Shown here piece after piece: positions 60,740-64,000 of a stretch of DNA of 64,000 bases; position 1 is the first letter of the stretch, and each line of letters opens with the position of its first letter. Under the pieces are notes generated by a model, which saw only the letters and a program-made list of their open reading frames with translations, was not told where the DNA came from and made no database searches. The translations under genes and the position numbers were made by a program. The stretch is from Symbiodinium natans (taxonomy: Eukaryota > Sar > Dinophyceae > Suessiales > Symbiodiniaceae), in NCBI GenBank assembly GCA_905221605.1, contig CAJNDS010002139.1, positions 576,613 to 640,612 of the forward strand, read 5' to 3'.

Positions 60740-61505
60740 GGGTTTAGGGTTTAGGGTTTAGGGGTAAAGGTTTAGGGTTAAGGGTAGTTTAGGAGGCCAC
60801 TGCAGGCGTTCGGAGGAGCAAAACAGAACCGCTGCCAGCTCCGCTTCGTTGCTCATTTCACCTGGGGTAGTGCGCCCTGAACGCGTAGAGAACGTAACAA
60901 AAGCTCCGAAGTTGCAGACTCCACCATGCTTCTGCCATCAGTTCGCCAAAGTCCGAGTCTGCCTCCGAAATGCCTGAACCCTACTGCATAACATCCCGAT
61001 GAACCGTCAACCTTGAACTTCGAACCCCGAAGGCCCTAAGCGGTTTTGGCTAAACCCTGAGAGATGTCACCTAAAATCGCAAGAGATTTCGTCAGCCGCG
61101 GTGCCAGCAAGTGCCCATCCGAAGTGTCAAGGCTCTCCTCTCGGGGTTCAAGGGTTGTAGGGTTTACGTATGGCGAAGGACGCGGAGTGAAGCCTTGGGT
61201 CCATTGGAAGAACTGAATGGCGCATCATGATTTCGAACTCTCACCAACATTAGGAGAAAGAGGGGTGTGGAACCTTATCAGTATCTGGAAAAGAAAGATC
61301 CCCCCCAAAACCCAGAACTTCGAGCAACCCCCTCCTGAATGAAAATGGCGGCTTACGTCAGGAATTCGCGCACCCATGCTCTTAGCATCTCTTGAGTTGT
61401 GGTTGCAGGGTGCTTGCCCAGTTGCACTGACTCTGACAAGCAGAAACTTTTCAGCTATCTTGGCCCGAAGCTCTTCTTCCAGAGGCTTGTCCGAGCTCGT
61501 CTGCA
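60740..61505. other. Intergenic, no gene seen
   Basis: TTTAGGG words occur at 60740-60780 immediately after the stop codon. Otherwise no recognisable feature is present before the GBP-like gene. Confidence 0.4.
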
Positions 61506-64000
61506 ATGTTAGGTGCGCCGCCACCGCCGCCCCCTCCACAGGCCGAAAGGCCGGAAACGATCCAAGCTCATCTGATTCATTTAAGTAGTGGCGCGCAAAA
61601 TTCCTGGACCGATTCGGCTCTTTGTCCGCACCCTCAGGAGCTTGAGGCAGTTTTGTCGGAGCTCCGGCAGTGCATGTGTCGCCCATCCAGGCAACGCTAC
61701 CTTTATGGCGGGGAGCACATTCTCTCTGCGCACCGAGAGTGCAAGGAGATGCACTTTGTGGTTGCCGGCAAAGCTGCAGAGAGTGCCGTCTCCCTGGTCT
61801 ACCTCAGCACACAGTGGTTGTGTGAGCCTGCTCATGCAGATGTCGCACAGGTTGTTGCAGCCATGATAGAAGGGCAGTCAGCGCAGGATGTAGCCTCCCA
61901 GTTCAAGCGAAACGGGTTGAAATTTGATCCCCATCTGACCGCCGATGTTCGGGCTGATGTCAAGCTGCCAGGGCCTGTTCCAAGGGCCCTTCCACTCATT
62001 GTGCCAGACGGCAACCAATTCAAGGTAGACGAGCACGGGGCCCACGTTCTGACCTCCCAGCTTGGCAAGCGCTTGGTTGTGCCGCAGGTGTTGGTTGGCC
62101 CGATGCGTGAAGGAAAGAGCACGCTGAACAACTTGGTTGCTCGCCACATGTTGGCAGCTGGAAGACCCTTGCAGCCAGCCTTGTTTGGGACAAGCGGCAG
62201 CGTCAGATCATGCACACGGGGCATTCACGTGTATGCCCTGCCGCTATCTCTCTTGGATCCACAGGCACCGCCAGGTGCTCTGTGGCTACTGGCTGATTGC
62301 GAGGGTTTCGGTGAGAACAAAGCCCATGGCGACAAAGCAGGATTGTATGACACGAAGCTTTTTGCCGTGGCTGTGCTGACATGCCAGCTCTTCGTTTTCA
62401 ATACAAAGGAGAAACTTGATGCCAGCATGATTGACCGTGTGGCAACATGGCAGCAGGTGGTCAGCAGCTTGGAAGTCAGCCGGGAGCCCAAGCCAGACCT
62501 GATTTTCGCGCTGCGTGACTTCGCCCTGAACCAGGACGGGGAGGCGCTGGACTACTACCGCCAGTGTCTCCAAGCAGAAGGGGAGGGTATGACCGCACAG
62601 AGAGTGCTCCAGGCGCTCTTCGGCGAGCGTGAGGTGTCGTGGTTTGCATCGCCGGGCACTTTTAGCCCGGGCGAGGACATCTCATTGAAGCCGTGGCGGA
62701 AACTCGCCAAGCCTTTCCAGGACAACTTTCATCAGTATCTTGAGAAGTTGCAGAGGCTTGCGCGGAAAGCCGTCCATCCGCAGAGGTCTTGGAATGGAGC
62801 CCAGTATGCAGCACGGCTGCATGATGTGGTGTCCTGCTTGAACACGAGCGAGCTGGCCCCTGTGGCCCTGATGTCAATGGCACAGAGCTGTGCAGCTGCC
62901 GATGCGGTGTCCCTCTTTGTGGATTTCTTCGAGGCGGGGTTCCTTTCGTTCGAGGGTCATGGTTCAAGACAAGAGAAGCAGAGGAACCCTAAGCCCTAAA
63001 CCCCTAAACGCCCTAAACCCTATGGAGCCTCCAATAGTGGAACCCTGGTGCTTCTAGGAAGCTTCCCGGGGCCTCGAGTCATGCTTCCCCCTGGACGACG
63101 CCGCGTTCAGGGAGCAGATGGCGAGCATCTCCCAGCGCGCCACCACCCAGCTACAGGTTCCCCTCCTGTTTTGCTTGTTTTTTTGTGCTGATAAGTGACG
63201 GGAGCCAAGGGGTGCTTCGTGATTCCCTTTTTTCCAACACCACAAGCATCATGGAAGTGCATAGGGCTTCCTGAAACGCAGTCTTCCCTTCTATGGTTTG
63301 TTGGAAGAAGGGTATCCAAAGAGAAACCCGTGTTCCTTCAACTCAGGCGTCCCGGGTCTGGGCTCAGTGCGGAGATGACAAGCGCAAGGAGGTTCTGCAG
63401 GATGCTCAGCAACGCTCACAGCTGCAGGCCACCGGCGAAATTCTCGGAAGTGCGTTCGTGAGAGTTTGAGGGAAAGTCACCATTTCGGTGGTTCTCCAGT
63501 TTAAGCAACCCATTGGGGGAGGACTAGCTAGGGGATCAACCGAAAGTTCCTGCTGAAGCACAGGGGCGATTTTCGCCCACTTTTCCATGGACTGGTCATG
63601 AATCATTGAGATCGGCTACTGTAATGACTACCATCAAAGCTGTTCCACCAAGGGCGTCATGACCGTGACCATACCCGGTGGAGTTGGTAAGACGTGTCGA
63701 AAACACTTGAGCATCTGCTGATAGGGAAAGGCGCAGCCAACACACGCGAAGCTTCATCTCCCTTCTTTCACCTTGTCCTCCTAATCACTTGTTTTCTCCT
63801 TTCTCTTCTCTCATTTTATTCTCACATCTTCTCCTCCATCAACTCTTACCTCATCTTTTCTTGTGCCAAAGCCAGAAAATTCTTCTGGGAACGTGTCTGA
63901 GCAAATCCTGGATATACAATTGCGAACTACGAATGGAAACTTTTGAAGGCGAACAAAGACCAGCTTTTTTTTGTTTTTAAATGCAAATTGGCAAATTGCA
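61506..64000 (+). CDS. Guanylate-binding-protein-like large GTPase, partial at the window edge
   Basis: Exon 1 (61506-62954) encodes a GBP/atlastin-type G domain: P-loop VGPMREGKSTLNNL (G198-T206), switch Thr T237 in VRSCTRGI, G3 DCEG (264-267) and the GBP-type G4 signature FALRDF (R337-D338) instead of NKxD. A helical region follows. The first ~165 residues, with a Pro-rich start, are not assigned and could belong to another fused domain. Further exons continue the helical part: 63079-63156 (PLDDAAFREQMASISQRATT), 63347-63445 (VWAQCGDDKRKEVLQDAQQ) and 63611-63686 (IGYCNDYHQSCSTKG), the last ending at a clean GTAAGA donor. The gene runs off the right edge. Such GTPases dimerise on GTP and remodel membranes; the role here is unknown. 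The ATG at 61506 is the first in frame but not proven. Confidence 0.75.
62985..63030. repeat. CCCTAAA words in GBP intron 1
   Basis: This 124-bp intron (62955-63078) contains CCCTAAGCCCTAAACCCCTA. Its borders share TCGAG-like repeats ('ttcgag ggtcatggttc' against 'ctcgag tcatgcttc'). Confidence 0.7.

Noticed and set aside
53043-63030. A true telomere or chromosome end
   Set aside because: TTTAGGG runs are short, degenerate, in both orientations and lie between exons, so they are interstitial.
1-64000. tRNA, rRNA, snRNA or complete spliced-leader RNA genes
   Set aside because: None was recognised by eye on either strand; a covariance-model search would be needed to exclude them.

Overview
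The window looks like nuclear DNA of a dinoflagellate, most likely a Symbiodiniaceae-type species. This rests on several signs: tyrosine-recombinase retrotransposons of a type I recognise from dinoflagellate genomes, a Ty1/copia polyprotein with a very long tail, plant-type TTTAGGG repeats packed into introns, introns with GA or GC donors flanked by short direct repeats, and matches to the 3' part of the dinoflagellate spliced leader. No bacterial gene layout, rRNA, tRNA or CRISPR array was recognised.

From 1 to about 48 kb the sequence is mostly repeats and mobile elements. A decayed DIRS/PAT-like element on the minus strand (1305-10128) has terminal repeats in the order A1-body-B1-A2-B2. 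It carries a tyrosine recombinase, a Gag-like protein, a 2OG-Fe(II)-dioxygenase-like domain, a methyltransferase-like domain, and an RT/RNase H ORF that has lost the RT palm. Next come a degenerate coding patch (10.4-11.5 kb) and the 3' half of a LINE with RNase H (12.5-15.3 kb). A second, apparently young tyrosine-recombinase element (17656-24950, minus) has perfect split direct repeats. Its order is Gag, RT, RNase H interrupted by a methyltransferase-like domain, then recombinase. Two broken P-loop ATPase loci lie at 27.3-29.9 and 31.5-32.0 kb, followed by a belt of simple repeats (32-35.4 kb). A Ty1/copia element fills 35474-45360; its 5' LTR carries an internal inversion and its polyprotein has a roughly 690-residue C-terminal extension.

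From 48 kb onward the window turns gene-like. There is an alpha/beta-hydrolase-like ORF (48251-49285), an unassigned 510-codon ORF (49442-50974), a multi-exon voltage-gated K+ channel with a C-linker and cyclic-nucleotide-binding-like region (51298-55040), a multi-exon gene with repeated short modules (56623-60739) and the start of a guanylate-binding-protein-like GTPase that runs off the right edge (61506 onward). Introns in this part are rich in CCCTAAA/TTTAGGG repeats, and several are bordered by 7-11 bp direct repeats, as expected for introns that arrived by insertion.

Two themes link the regions. The first is repeat traffic: an 11-bp minisatellite with an AT-rich tail occurs at 16.8 and 34.6 kb, and the 16.8-17.2 kb copy serves as the empty-site reference for the copia insertion. 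The second is retroelements carrying domains that could modify DNA bases. All functional calls come from reading motifs; no database search was run.
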